From an uncultured Clostridia bacterium (GTDB taxonomy: Bacteria; Bacillota; Clostridia; Christensenellales; Borkfalkiaceae), in assembly GCA_949878885.1 (NCBI GenBank), contig CATLBN010000001.1, forward strand, positions 1 through 64,000: 64,000 nucleotides of DNA, given 5' to 3'. The first letter of the stretch is position 1; each line of letters starts with the position of its first letter. The notes beneath the pieces are model-generated. The model saw only the letters and a list, made by a program, of their open reading frames with translations, made no database searches and was not told where the DNA came from. A program made the position numbers and the translations under genes. This document shows, piece by piece, positions 8,286 through 16,503 of the stretch.

Positions 8286-8314
8286 ATTCTATTAAATAAT
8301 TAAAGATTTGTCAA
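8286..8314 (-). promoter_or_regulatory. Promoter of the fMet-Met-Glu tRNA operon
   Basis: TTGACA (8314-8309), 17-bp spacer and TAGAAT (8291-8286) are on the minus strand, about 28 bp before the fMet gene. It is divergent from the tilS promoter. Confidence 0.8.
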
Positions 8315-8363
8315 CCGTTTTTTTATGTTTTATAAATATTTTTATTTAATTTCATTCGCATTG

Positions 8364-8393
8364 TTGCAAACTTTGTAAATGGTGTGCTATAAT
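8364..8393 (+). promoter_or_regulatory. tilS promoter, leaderless
   Basis: TTGCAA (8364-8369), 18-bp spacer and TATAAT (8388-8393); the ATG begins at 8401, the expected transcription start position, and no ribosome-binding site exists. Confidence 0.7.
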
Positions 8394-8400
8394 TCCGTAT

Positions 8401-9711
8401 ATGAAAATAAATTCCGCAATTTGCGCCAATAAAAAAATTTGCGTCGCCGTTTCGGGCGGAGTGGATTCAATGTCACTTTTGCACTTTTTAAAGGCAAATG
8501 CAGAGAATTTAGGCGTTTCTGTTTGCGCGCTTAATTGCGACCATAAAATTCGCGGCACAGCTTCGTACAGAGACAGCGCGTTTGTAAAACTTTGGTGCCG
8601 TGATAACGGTATTCCCGTAATCTGTTTTTCGGAAGATTGTATTGCGAGAGCAAAAGACCGCGGACAAAGCGTAGAAACCGCCGCAAGAGAGTGGCGCAGG
8701 GAGTGCTATGTTAAAGCTGCCGAGTATTTCGGTGCAGACGCGGTTGCAACCGCCCACCATTTAAACGACAATGCCGAAACAGTGCTGTTTAATATTGCAA
8801 GAGGCGCAGGTGTTTCAGGCGCTGCGGGAATAGGCGACAGTACGGAAGGACAGGTTAAAATACTGCGTCCGCTTATAGGCTGTACGCGTGCGGAAATAGA
8901 GGCTTATGCCGAAGCAAACGGGCTTCCATATGCCGAGGATAAAACAAACAGCAACAATAATTATACGCGTAACTATATAAGGCATAACGTTTTACATGCG
9001 CTTGAAAACGCCGTTCCGCACGCAGCAGAATCCATTTTCAGATTTTCAAGACTTGCGCGCGACGACGAAGAATATTTTAATAAATTAATATATAGACAAG
9101 GTTTAATAAAAAACTACGGTTACGGAGTTGAAATTAAATTCTGCAATGAGAAAGCTGTTTTCAGACGGGCGGCGGTTGCCGTAATTAAAGAGTATTTTTT
9201 AAAAAAGGATTATACTTGCGCCCACGTTGAAAAACTTTATGATTTGCAGTTTTGCGATAACGGTAAAAAATTTGAATTTTTAGGGCTTAAAGCAGTTAAA
9301 AATCAAAACGGCATAATTATAGGTCAAGCTTGCGTTAAATCGTTTTCGCCTATTTTGTTTAAAGACTTTAAAACGGGCATATTAGGGGGGCTTTTGCTGG
9401 AAATAGCCGAACAAGCCAAGGCGGATTCCGAATTTAATACTTTAAAATTGGATTTGGACAGTATTCCTGATAACGCAGTTATAAGAACGCGCAGGGACGG
9501 CGACCGTTTTATAAAGTTCGGCGGCGGAGAAAAAAGCCTTGGAGATTTTTTTACCGACAGAAAAATTCCGGTTTGCCTACGTGATATGCTGCCGTTAATA
9601 GCGACAGACAATAAAATTTTGGCTGTTTGCGGCGTTGAAATTTCGGATACGGTAAAGATAAGCGAAACAACGTTGCGCACGGCTTATATCAATTTAAGCA
9701 GCGTTAAATAA
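8401..9711 (+). CDS. tilS: tRNA(Ile)-lysidine synthetase
   Basis: A 436-aa protein. It converts C34 of tRNA-Ile2 (CAU) to lysidine with ATP and lysine, so that the tRNA reads AUA. The PP-loop SGGVDS (18-23) and HHLNDNAET are clear, and residues ~340-430 form the C-terminal TilS domain (RTRRDGDRF, LGDFFTDRKIP). The length is typical. The ATG at 8401 sits 7 nt after a TATAAT box with no Shine-Dalgarno sequence. It is divergent from the tRNA operon and followed by hpt, as in many Firmicutes. Confidence 0.95.
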   Translation: MKINSAICANKKICVAVSGGVDSMSLLHFLKANAENLGVSVCALNCDHKIRGTASYRDSAFVKLWCRDNGIPVICFSEDCIARAKDRGQSVETAAREWRRECYVKAAEYFGADAVATAHHLNDNAETVLFNIARGAGVSGAAGIGDSTEGQVKILRPLIGCTRAEIEAYAEANGLPYAEDKTNSNNNYTRNYIRHNVLHALENAVPHAAESIFRFSRLARDDEEYFNKLIYRQGLIKNYGYGVEIKFCNEKAVFRRAAVAVIKEYFLKKDYTCAHVEKLYDLQFCDNGKKFEFLGLKAVKNQNGIIIGQACVKSFSPILFKDFKTGILGGLLLEIAEQAKADSEFNTLKLDLDSIPDNAVIRTRRDGDRFIKFGGGEKSLGDFFTDRKIPVCLRDMLPLIATDNKILAVCGVEISDTVKISETTLRTAYINLSSVK

Positions 9712-9770
9712 ATAGTAAAAACGGGAATCCGATTTTTTATATAATCAGTTAATACAAAGGAGATAAATTT

Positions 9771-10316
9771 ATGAGTATGCACCCCGATTGCGAAAGAATT
9801 ATGCTTTCCGAGGAACAGCTGAATAAAAGGGTAAGAGAGGTTGCCGAAGCGGTAGACAAAGAATATCAGGGCAAGCGTCCGCTTGTTGTGGGCATTTTAA
9901 AGGGCAGTATAATTTTTTATTCGGATTTTATCCGCTGTTTGTCAATGCCTGTAGAACTTGATTTTATGGCGGTGTCCAGCTACGGAACGGGGGCGGTTTC
10001 TTCGGGAAAATTAAAAATAAAAAAAGATTTGGATAAGGACGTTCAAGGCCGCGACGTTATTATTGTGGAAGACATTATAGACAGCGGATTTACGCTTGCA
10101 AATTTAAAAGCGCTTTTATCGGAACGCGGAGCGGCTTCGGTCAAAATAGTAACGCTTTTGAATAAGGCGGAAAGACGGGAATACGGCGTTGCTCCAGACT
10201 ACAACTGTTTTGATATAGAAAACGAATTTGTAATAGGTTACGGATTGGATTATAACGAATGCTACCGTAACTTGCCGTATATAGGTATATTAAAGCGCTC
10301 GGTTTACGAAAAATGA
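9771..10316 (+). CDS. hpt: Hypoxanthine phosphoribosyltransferase
   Basis: A 181-aa purine-salvage enzyme that makes IMP/GMP from hypoxanthine/guanine and PRPP. The PRPP loop VIIVEDIIDSGFTL (96-109) is intact, as is the oxyanion region LKGS (43-46). A promoter-like TATAAT (9740-9745) and AAAGGAG precede the ATG. The stop overlaps the next start (ATGA), so the downstream propeller-like protein is translationally coupled. Confidence 0.95.
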   Translation: MSMHPDCERIMLSEEQLNKRVREVAEAVDKEYQGKRPLVVGILKGSIIFYSDFIRCLSMPVELDFMAVSSYGTGAVSSGKLKIKKDLDKDVQGRDVIIVEDIIDSGFTLANLKALLSERGAASVKIVTLLNKAERREYGVAPDYNCFDIENEFVIGYGLDYNECYRNLPYIGILKRSVYEK

Positions 10317-11485
10317 AATTTTTATTTGCTGACGGACAGAAAATTTGTCTGTATATCGACGGACAGGTAAAAGAATATCCAAGTAAGTTTATTGAAAAAT
10401 ATAAAGAAAACGCTTTGAATTGCGAGCGTGCGAAAAGCTGGAAACACAGCGGCGAAGGCGCACAGTTCAGGGGTGATATACGCCCGGGGGAAGAAGGAGT
10501 TAAAATAAACAGCTCTTTAAACGGCTTATATTTTTTGTCTGACGAAAATGAAATTGCATATTCATTTTCAGTAAACGATACGTCCGGTGTTTATAAAAAA
10601 AGACTCGACGATGAAAAAGCGCAGGAATCGCACGTAATAAATTCGCTTGATACAGAGTTTTTAAACGGCTGTATGGACGCCGGTTCCGATACGTTGGTTT
10701 TGTCCGTAAGGAGGAATTACGTTAACTCGGATTTGGCGGTTATGGACGTTAAAAGCGGCGATTTAAAAACCGTAACGGAAGGCGATACTTTGGATGAAGA
10801 CCCCTACATATCCCCTGAAAACGGCAATAAAATTTACTTTTCCACGCGCGGCGCAGGCAGAGATTCTTCAGGCTCTTTTATAAGCTATTCGCCGGCTTCG
10901 ATATGCAGATTGGATTTAAACGAGATGACCGTAGAAGAAATTAAAAGCTCGGAAAAATTCAATTATTTCAAGCCCGTTTATCACGGCGGAAAGCTTTACG
11001 CAATTAAAACTCCGCTTAAAGAAAAGGGCGCTAATCCGTTGATTGAAATAGCGCTTATACCTTTTCGCATAGTTCAGGCTTTGGCAAACTTCGTCAACGT
11101 TTTCGTTAGGGCTTTTACGGGAAAAAGTTTGGCTTCCGGCGGAAGCAATCCTACAAAGCAGAGGGATTACGACAGCAGAAAAGAGTTTGTTAAAGGCAAC
11201 TTGATTAATGTTGAAAAGGAAAGTAAAAAGAATAAGAAACGAGGCGGAGATTACGGTTTTATTCCTCTCGGCTGGCAGCTTGTAGAAGTTGAAAGCGATA
11301 AAGTGATAAAGTGCGGCATAGCCGATTTCGATATTGCAGAAGACGGAACCATAATTGCAACCAACGGCAGGCGACTGTTTGCAATAAACGGCGAAAATTG
11401 CAAAAAAATATATAATACCGATTGCTGTTTGAAAGTGGCTTGTATGCATAAAACCGATAAAAAAACCGATTTGTTTGAATTTTAA
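10313..11485 (+). CDS. Hypothetical protein, TolB/beta-propeller-like
   Basis: A 390-aa protein overlapping hpt by 4 nt (ATGA). Several segments read as propeller blades (YFLSDENEIAYSF, DPYISPENGNKIYFSTR, FIPLGWQLVEVE), in the style of TolB/WD40-like proteins. There is no signal peptide; one hydrophobic stretch near 240-262 (IALIPFRIVQALANFVNVFV) is followed by a Lys-rich segment. I do not recognise a named family. Coupling to hpt may only reflect operon packing. Confidence 0.7.
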   Translation: MKFLFADGQKICLYIDGQVKEYPSKFIEKYKENALNCERAKSWKHSGEGAQFRGDIRPGEEGVKINSSLNGLYFLSDENEIAYSFSVNDTSGVYKKRLDDEKAQESHVINSLDTEFLNGCMDAGSDTLVLSVRRNYVNSDLAVMDVKSGDLKTVTEGDTLDEDPYISPENGNKIYFSTRGAGRDSSGSFISYSPASICRLDLNEMTVEEIKSSEKFNYFKPVYHGGKLYAIKTPLKEKGANPLIEIALIPFRIVQALANFVNVFVRAFTGKSLASGGSNPTKQRDYDSRKEFVKGNLINVEKESKKNKKRGGDYGFIPLGWQLVEVESDKVIKCGIADFDIAEDGTIIATNGRRLFAINGENCKKIYNTDCCLKVACMHKTDKKTDLFEF

Positions 11486-11496
11486 ATAAAAGCAGC

Positions 11497-11524
11497 AGGG
11501 CAAATGTTTGCGTTTGCCCTTATT
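11497..11524 (+). terminator. Terminator after the hpt operon
   Basis: Stem AGGGCAAA/TTTGCCCT, 8-nt loop, followed by TATTTG, 12 nt beyond the stop. Confidence 0.65.
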
Positions 11525-11590
11525 TGTTAAAACTACAATATAACCGTTTAATTTTATTTGCGGCTTTAAAATAATGTTTTTACTAATCGT

Positions 11591-11619
11591 TTGACATAAT
11601 TTTCCATTTAATGTAAAAT
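11591..11619 (+). promoter_or_regulatory. Promoter of the Wzz-like gene
   Basis: TTGACA (11591-11596), 17-bp spacer, TAAAAT (11614-11619). Confidence 0.7.
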
Positions 11620-11651
11620 TACATTTATAATAAGGATTTCTCGGAGGAACA

Positions 11652-12935
11652 ATGGAAGAAGAAAAGCAGGGAATAACTTTCAGCGAAATTTTCAAAACAA
11701 TTTTTTCTCAAAAATGGCTTGCGCTTGCTTTGGCGGTTGTTATAACGGTTGCGGGAGCGCTGCTTATAAATTTGGTTTACAATCCCGGACAAAAGGTTTA
11801 CACAAGTACTTTTACCGTTAATTTGCCCGTAAACGAAGACGGTTTATTGATTTATCCTGACGGAACAAAACGCAATTACAGAGATTTTGTGTCTAAAAAC
11901 AATCTCGACTCTATAAAACAAAGCCAAATCGATTTAAACGGAGTAAATTTAGAACAAGTTTTTTCCGGCGGCGCTATATCCATAAGTCAAAATATTAAAG
12001 AAACCGCCAACGCCGGTTTAAAAGATATAACGTACACTTTAAAGGTTAAAGCAAAATCTTTTGCCAATTCTTCGGTGGCGGTTAAATTTATAAGCCAAAT
12101 AGCCGAAACTCCTTCAAGAGAAATTCTTAAATGGGTTCAGGGACTGTCCGAAGAAACGGAAATCAGTTTTAAAGAAAAATCCGGTAACGAAAACAAATTA
12201 CAGTTTTTAAGCGATAAATTGAATGAAATAGAAAAAAGGTTTGCCGCTTTAAAAAACAGCGGCTTGTCCTCAACGGCTGTTGCGCGTGTGGAAACGCTTA
12301 AAGGTTACGCCGTATCGCTTTTGGGCGAATTGCACCAAAATTGGTACGAAGACGATGCTGCCGCTTTGCAGAATTACGTTTACGCAATAGACGGTTTGAA
12401 CGATGAATTGGAGATTGCGCAGGCTGCGCTTGACAATTTGCTTAATTTAAGCGGAAATTCAAGCGGTACAATTATAGTAAACGGTTCCGAAATTGCGCAG
12501 TATTCCGAAAAAGTTGTAAAACTCAACCAGCAAATAAACGCATATAAAAATTATTTGGGCAAGTACGAAGCAGGTTCAAATACGGGCAAGTACGAAATTA
12601 CGCCGGAAGCGGTTGCCGCAAATAACGGCGCGGCAAGCAAAGCTTTTACTGAAAAGCTGTTGAGTTTGCTTGACGAAATAAAACTGTTAACCGATAAATA
12701 CGAGTGCGATTATTATGCAAATACTTCTTTGATTTCTTACGACGGCGCACAGCTTTATATCGGCGGCGGCATAGGCATAATCGCTTCGGTTTTACTGCCT
12801 TTGCTGGCCGGAGTATTGATTGCCGCAATAGTCGCTTATATAGTAGGCAGGCTTAAAATTTCAAAGCATAACGGTTCGGAAGCAACTTCCGAAGACGAGG
12901 GTAAATCCGATAAGCAGGAAAAAACAAATTCATAA
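11652..12935 (+). CDS. Wzz/chain-length-determinant-like membrane protein
   Basis: A 427-aa protein with a cytoplasmic N-terminus, TM1 at ~22-42, a long extracytoplasmic region with helical segments (~170-330) and TM2 at ~375-400 ending in a charged tail. This two-helix layout is that of polysaccharide co-polymerases (Wzz/CapA), which set glycan chain length. The region after TM1 (VYTSTFTVNLPVN) fits the family. No kinase or glycan cluster adjoins it, so the polymer is unknown. GGAGG at 11643-11647 supports the start. Confidence 0.6.
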   Translation: MEEEKQGITFSEIFKTIFSQKWLALALAVVITVAGALLINLVYNPGQKVYTSTFTVNLPVNEDGLLIYPDGTKRNYRDFVSKNNLDSIKQSQIDLNGVNLEQVFSGGAISISQNIKETANAGLKDITYTLKVKAKSFANSSVAVKFISQIAETPSREILKWVQGLSEETEISFKEKSGNENKLQFLSDKLNEIEKRFAALKNSGLSSTAVARVETLKGYAVSLLGELHQNWYEDDAAALQNYVYAIDGLNDELEIAQAALDNLLNLSGNSSGTIIVNGSEIAQYSEKVVKLNQQINAYKNYLGKYEAGSNTGKYEITPEAVAANNGAASKAFTEKLLSLLDEIKLLTDKYECDYYANTSLISYDGAQLYIGGGIGIIASVLLPLLAGVLIAAIVAYIVGRLKISKHNGSEATSEDEGKSDKQEKTNS

Positions 12936-13036
12936 GTAATATTATTTAAAACGGATAAAACGGCGCTAGCACAAAAGCGTACTTCCCGTAGGGAATAAAA
13001 ACTAAATTTTTAAGAGTTGCACTTTCAAGTGATGAC

Positions 13037-13071
13037 AAAAGGCTCTCGGACATTTCGTTCGAGAGCCTTTT
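13037..13071. terminator. Bidirectional terminator
   Basis: AAAAGGCTCTCG and CGAGAGCCTTTT form a 12-bp stem with an 11-nt loop between two convergent genes. Confidence 0.8.
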
Positions 13072-13092
13072 AGAAAGACAAATTGAAATTTA

Positions 13093-13458
13093 TTACATTG
13101 AATAATATCGCCGTATAAAAAAACCGCTTTTCTTTTTCTTTGCTCTGTCAATAACAGAAAAAGTTTGAAATAGTGGCGTAACAGTAATTTTAAGTATTTT
13201 ATTTTTATCGTTAATATCTTGAATTAGATTTAAGACTTCCGAAGTATCGTAATGTGTATGCCCTAAATAAATTGCTTTGTTTTTTTTACATCGATAATAT
13301 TCAATGCTTGTTTCATCAATATCTAAATAAAAACATAATTTAATATTTTCTAAATTCCACCAAAAGGATTTTTCGTCTATTTCAACATTTCCCTTTAACT
13401 TGGCAGATTTTACAAATTCAATTATTGACGAAATTACATCCTTATTTTGCGTAAGCAT
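13093..13458 (-). CDS. Hypothetical protein, 121 aa
   Basis: The start is placed at 13458 because a promoter (TTGCGT 13529-13524, 17 bp, TATAAT 13506-13501) lies within the longer open frame. GGAG is 12 nt upstream, somewhat far. The protein begins MLTQNKDVISS, is soluble and mixed alpha/beta (SFWWNLENIKLCFYLDIDE, YLGHTHYDTSE) and ends with a basic Lys-rich tail. No family is recognised. Its isolation between unrelated genes resembles small accessory or immunity-type genes, but nothing proves that. Confidence 0.6.
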   Translation of the reverse strand: MLTQNKDVISSIIEFVKSAKLKGNVEIDEKSFWWNLENIKLCFYLDIDETSIEYYRCKKNKAIYLGHTHYDTSEVLNLIQDINDKNKILKITVTPLFQTFSVIDRAKKKKSGFFIRRYYSM

Positions 13459-13500
13459 AAATATTAAATTCTCCGCTAAATTACTGTTTATCGTACAATC

Positions 13501-13529
13501 ATTATAGCACGAAAAATGAAAGAACGCAA
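13501..13529 (-). promoter_or_regulatory. Promoter of the 121-aa gene
   Basis: TTGCGT (13529-13524), 17-bp spacer and TATAAT (13506-13501), minus strand. Confidence 0.6.
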
Positions 13530-13568
13530 CCGATTGAATTTTGCGGGAAATATAAAACATATCTATAT

Positions 13569-13596
13569 CGCACTAGGCTACGAGTAGCCTAGTGCG
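13569..13596. other. Strong orphan hairpin between divergent genes
   Basis: A perfect 12-bp stem CGCACTAGGCTA/TAGCCTAGTGCG with a CGAG loop lies between two genes that point away from it, so neither uses it as a terminator. There is no T tract on either side. Confidence 0.5.
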
Positions 13597-13714
13597 TCCA
13601 CGAAAAAAAGTACAGAAAAGGCACAGCTTAACGCTATGCCTAAATCTTTTTATTTGCGCTTTATTAAATTCCTTATGGAGAATGCGGTAACGTGCAGGCG
13701 CCGTTATTGTATGC

Positions 13715-13743
13715 TTGACTTTAAAAGTGAGTAGTATTATAAT
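13715..13743 (+). promoter_or_regulatory. bioY promoter, leaderless
   Basis: TTGACT (13715-13720), 17-bp spacer, TATAAT (13738-13743); the ATG starts at 13751, 7 nt later. No convincing BirA operator is visible around it. Confidence 0.75.
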
Positions 13744-13750
13744 TTAAACT

Positions 13751-14326
13751 ATGTTTAATCGTAAAGGAAAATTTATTGCCGCCGATATTGCGGAGTGCGC
13801 TATTTTTGTTGCTTTAATGGCGGCAGGCGCATACATAACAATTCCGTTTCCGTTGGTGCCGTTAACTTTTCAAACGGTTATAGCAGTGCTTTCGGGGCTT
13901 TTACTCGGTTGGAAAAAAGGCGCTGTAAGTATGACCGTTTATTGTTTAGCAGGATTGATTGGGTTGCCCGTATTTGCGGCAGGCGGCGGAATTTCATACG
14001 TTTTAAAGCCTTCGTTCGGCTATATATTGGGGTTTATCTTATCTGCGGCTATTGCAGGGATTGTTTCCGGAAAGTCAAATTTGCCTGTTTGGAGATACGT
14101 TTTGGGCTCGCTTGCGGCATTTTTTGCAGACTATGCAATTGGTATTCCATATTGCCTTATAGCGGCGCATTTGCTGGGCGTTGAAAATATTGTGGGGCTT
14201 CTTGTAACCGGCAATTTGATTTATATGCCCAAAGACGCAGTTTTAAGCGTGTTGGCGGGGTTGCTGTCGTTTAAAGTTTTGCCTATTATAGAAAAAGGCA
14301 GAAGCAAATTTAAAAAAGCCGAATAA
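13751..14326 (+). CDS. bioY: Biotin transporter substrate-binding S component
   Basis: A 191-aa membrane protein of six hydrophobic segments. The BioY hallmark TIPFPLVPLTFQT-like stretch lies at ~28-42, followed by a GLPVFAAGGG segment and conserved Gly-rich helices. BioY binds biotin and works with the shared ECF energizing module (EcfA/A'/T), which is not in this window. No biotin biosynthesis gene is nearby, suggesting uptake-dependent biotin supply. The start lies at the predicted transcription start, without a ribosome-binding site. Confidence 0.93.
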   Translation: MFNRKGKFIAADIAECAIFVALMAAGAYITIPFPLVPLTFQTVIAVLSGLLLGWKKGAVSMTVYCLAGLIGLPVFAAGGGISYVLKPSFGYILGFILSAAIAGIVSGKSNLPVWRYVLGSLAAFFADYAIGIPYCLIAAHLLGVENIVGLLVTGNLIYMPKDAVLSVLAGLLSFKVLPIIEKGRSKFKKAE

Positions 14327-14356
14327 ATTGTATATTGTTTAATTTTTGGTAATATA

Positions 14357-14411
14357 TTGCAAACGCTTATAATTTGTGTTAAAATCAAATTTATAAATTA
14401 CGGCATATAAT
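14357..14411 (+). promoter_or_regulatory. alr promoter region with overlapping -10 boxes
   Basis: TTGCAA (14357-14362) is 17 bp from TAAAAT (14380-14385). A second TATAAT (14406-14411) ends 6 nt before the ATG but lacks a good -35. Either way the leader carries no Shine-Dalgarno sequence. Confidence 0.5.
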
Positions 14412-14417
14412 TTGAAT

Positions 14418-15392
14418 ATGCAGAAAACGTTATCGGTAGTTAATTTGCGCGCAATTCGTTCCAACGCAGAAAAAGTGCGCAATATTTTGGGTAGCAGAAA
14501 GTTTTATGCGGTTGTAAAAGCCGATGCTTACGGACACGGCGCCGAGGAAGTTGCAAAGTGTTTGGAAGATTTGGTTGAAGGGTTTTGCGTTGCCATTGTA
14601 GACGAAGGCGCGGCGCTTAGAAACGCGGGAATAAGCAAACCCATATTGGTGTTTACTCCGCCGTTGGACAAAGAGGACGCGGCTCGTTCGCAATTTTATA
14701 ATCTTACCGTTACCGTGAATTCTTTAAAAACTGCGCTTATTGCAAAAGAGCTTTTATGCCATATAAAAGTAAATACGGGTATGAACAGGAACGGCTGCAA
14801 TTTGCGCGAACTTTCCGCAGTGCTGGACAGTTTAAAAAGCAGCAATATTCAGGCGGTTTATTCGCATTTGTATGCGCCTGAAAATGCGGAAAGAAGCCGC
14901 CGCCAGCTGGAAATATTTAATACGGCAGAAAGCTTGGTACGTGCGAAAGCGCCGCATATATGGGCACATATAGCGGCTAGCGGCGGAATTTTGCGCGGCG
15001 GCGAATATCTTAAAGAAGGTGCGCGCTGCGGAATTTTATTATACGGTTATACTCCTTCGGGTTTTAATATAAGCGGTTTTTCTCCTGCGCTTAGGGTTTA
15101 TGCAAGGCGCATACAAACAACCGAATTTATAGGCGGCGGAGTCGGTTATAACGCAGCGGAAAAAAATTATAAAAAGCTGTCTACTTACCGTTTGGGTTAC
15201 GCCGACGGTTTTAGACGCGGCGTTCCGCTCGGCGAAAAAACACTGTGTATGGACGCGTTTATAAAAGAGGGCGGCAAAGAAACGGAGTGCGTTATGCAAA
15301 ACGCCCAAGTTTATGCAAAGCGTTTGGGCACAATCCCTTACGAAGTTTTAACTTCTGTAACGCGCCGCTCGGAAATTATTTATGAAAGATGA
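14418..15392 (+). CDS. alr: Alanine racemase, compact form
   Basis: A 324-aa PLP enzyme that interconverts L- and D-alanine for peptidoglycan. The PLP lysine is in VVKADAYGHG and the catalytic tyrosine in GVGYN. It is about 45-60 residues shorter than usual: after LCMD the segment that normally reads VDVT...GDEVVL is mostly missing, while GTIPYEVL is kept. I chose ATG 14418 over the TTG at 14412, which lies directly on the -10 box. It overlaps the next gene by 11 nt. Activity is likely, since both catalytic residues are present. Confidence 0.88.
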   Translation: MQKTLSVVNLRAIRSNAEKVRNILGSRKFYAVVKADAYGHGAEEVAKCLEDLVEGFCVAIVDEGAALRNAGISKPILVFTPPLDKEDAARSQFYNLTVTVNSLKTALIAKELLCHIKVNTGMNRNGCNLRELSAVLDSLKSSNIQAVYSHLYAPENAERSRRQLEIFNTAESLVRAKAPHIWAHIAASGGILRGGEYLKEGARCGILLYGYTPSGFNISGFSPALRVYARRIQTTEFIGGGVGYNAAEKNYKKLSTYRLGYADGFRRGVPLGEKTLCMDAFIKEGGKETECVMQNAQVYAKRLGTIPYEVLTSVTRRSEIIYER

Positions 15393-15933
15393 AGTTCGCA
15401 GCAAATTAAAATTCAAACGCCGTTGTTTCGGCGGCGCGCCGCGCGCAGATGCCGACGCAAATATTTTTGAATTTTTCAAAAACGCATACAGCGGCTATAC
15501 TCATTATTTCGTTTATAATTCATTCGGCTCCGAAGCCGATACGCTTCAAATAATTTTTTGGCTTTTAAAAGCGGGCAAGTCGGTTTATTTGCCGCGTGTT
15601 GAGGGCGAAAATATAGTGCCCGTGCCGTACGGAAGTTTTAAAACGGGAGCGTTCGGCATTTCCGAGCCGCAGGGACAAGCTTATAAAGGCAAAATCGACG
15701 TAACCGTAACGCCGCTTCTTGCAGTCAATCCAAAGGGATTCAGAATAGGTTACGGAAAAGGTTTTTACGACAGATATTTTAATTGCGGCGAGTCGTTAAA
15801 AATAGGTTTGGGCTATTATTTTCAGATAGAAGATTTTTCAGAGGACGAATGGGACGTAGCATTGGACGAATTTGTTTGCGAAAGGGGGATTATTAAATTT
15901 GGAAACTCAATTAACGGCGGAAGAAAAACGTAA
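15382..15933 (+). CDS. 5-formyltetrahydrofolate cyclo-ligase family protein
   Basis: A 183-aa protein overlapping alr. The ATP/Mg motif NPKGFRIGYGKGFYDRY is typical of MTHFS, which converts 5-formyl-THF to 5,10-methenyl-THF with ATP. The N-terminal basic segment (VRSKLKFKRR) fits the nucleotide-binding start of the family. Length is normal (about 180-200). Confidence 0.9.
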   Translation: MKDEVRSKLKFKRRCFGGAPRADADANIFEFFKNAYSGYTHYFVYNSFGSEADTLQIIFWLLKAGKSVYLPRVEGENIVPVPYGSFKTGAFGISEPQGQAYKGKIDVTVTPLLAVNPKGFRIGYGKGFYDRYFNCGESLKIGLGYYFQIEDFSEDEWDVALDEFVCERGIIKFGNSINGGRKT

Positions 15934-16498
15934 AAAATTTTTATATGAAATAAAAGATTTATTTGCCGGCGCGGCTTTTCCGCTTATGCTTATGTTAATT
16001 TTAAGCGCATCGGTTATAAGTTTTTCGTCTACCGATGAAAAAGCTCTCAGCGCGGTTATTCTTGTCTTCGGCGAGCTGCTTTTAATAGTAGCATATATTA
16101 TTTTCGGCAAGCAGAGCGGAGTTGTTGCCGTGCGCAGAACCGTTCAGCACGAAAAAAAGCGGCAGATAGGTTCAGGCGATTTAAAGGTTAAGTTCAAAAC
16201 AGGCGAATACGCTCTTTATAAGGGTTTTTTAATAGGCTTTATAAGCTGCATTCCGTATATAATCGTACAAATTATCGGTAGCTCCGCGCCCAACAAAATA
16301 TGCGATTTTCTGCTTATTTATGCTTTCGGCTGGGCGTATTTTCCGCTTTCTTACGCCGGTGTTACAGGCTGGCTGAATTTGTTAACGGTTATACCGCTTA
16401 CCTGCGTGCACGCAGCAGCTTATTATTTAGGCGCAAAGTCGGAAAATAAAAAGCAGGCAAAAGTTGCGGAAATTCAAAACATTAAGGGTAAATCCTGA
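15899..16498 (+). CDS. Hypothetical multi-pass membrane protein
   Basis: A 199-aa protein starting at TTG 15899, chosen because GGGGGA (15884-15889) lies about 9 nt before it. It overlaps the cyclo-ligase 3' end. There are five hydrophobic segments (~23-43, 50-70, 108-130, 140-160, 165-185) and a basic C-terminus. No family is recognised. Its position between the cyclo-ligase and rsmD may simply reflect packing. Confidence 0.7.
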   Translation: METQLTAEEKRKKFLYEIKDLFAGAAFPLMLMLILSASVISFSSTDEKALSAVILVFGELLLIVAYIIFGKQSGVVAVRRTVQHEKKRQIGSGDLKVKFKTGEYALYKGFLIGFISCIPYIIVQIIGSSAPNKICDFLLIYAFGWAYFPLSYAGVTGWLNLLTVIPLTCVHAAAYYLGAKSENKKQAKVAEIQNIKGKS

Positions 16499-16503
16499 AA
16501 TTT

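Noticed and set aside
13458-13560. Longer start for the 121-aa minus-strand gene
   Set aside because: The gene's own promoter (13501-13529) lies inside this extension, so it cannot be part of the protein.
13636-13734. A 32-codon frame (ATG 13636) upstream of bioY
   Set aside because: No ribosome-binding site at a usable distance and its 3' end overlaps the bioY promoter boxes.
13600-13750. Biotin operator or riboswitch before bioY
   Set aside because: The transcript appears leaderless, leaving no room for a riboswitch, and no clear BirA half-sites are visible.
15872-15898. Upstream TTG start for the 199-aa membrane protein
   Set aside because: The Shine-Dalgarno GGGGGA (15884-15889) lies after that TTG and fits the TTG at 15899.
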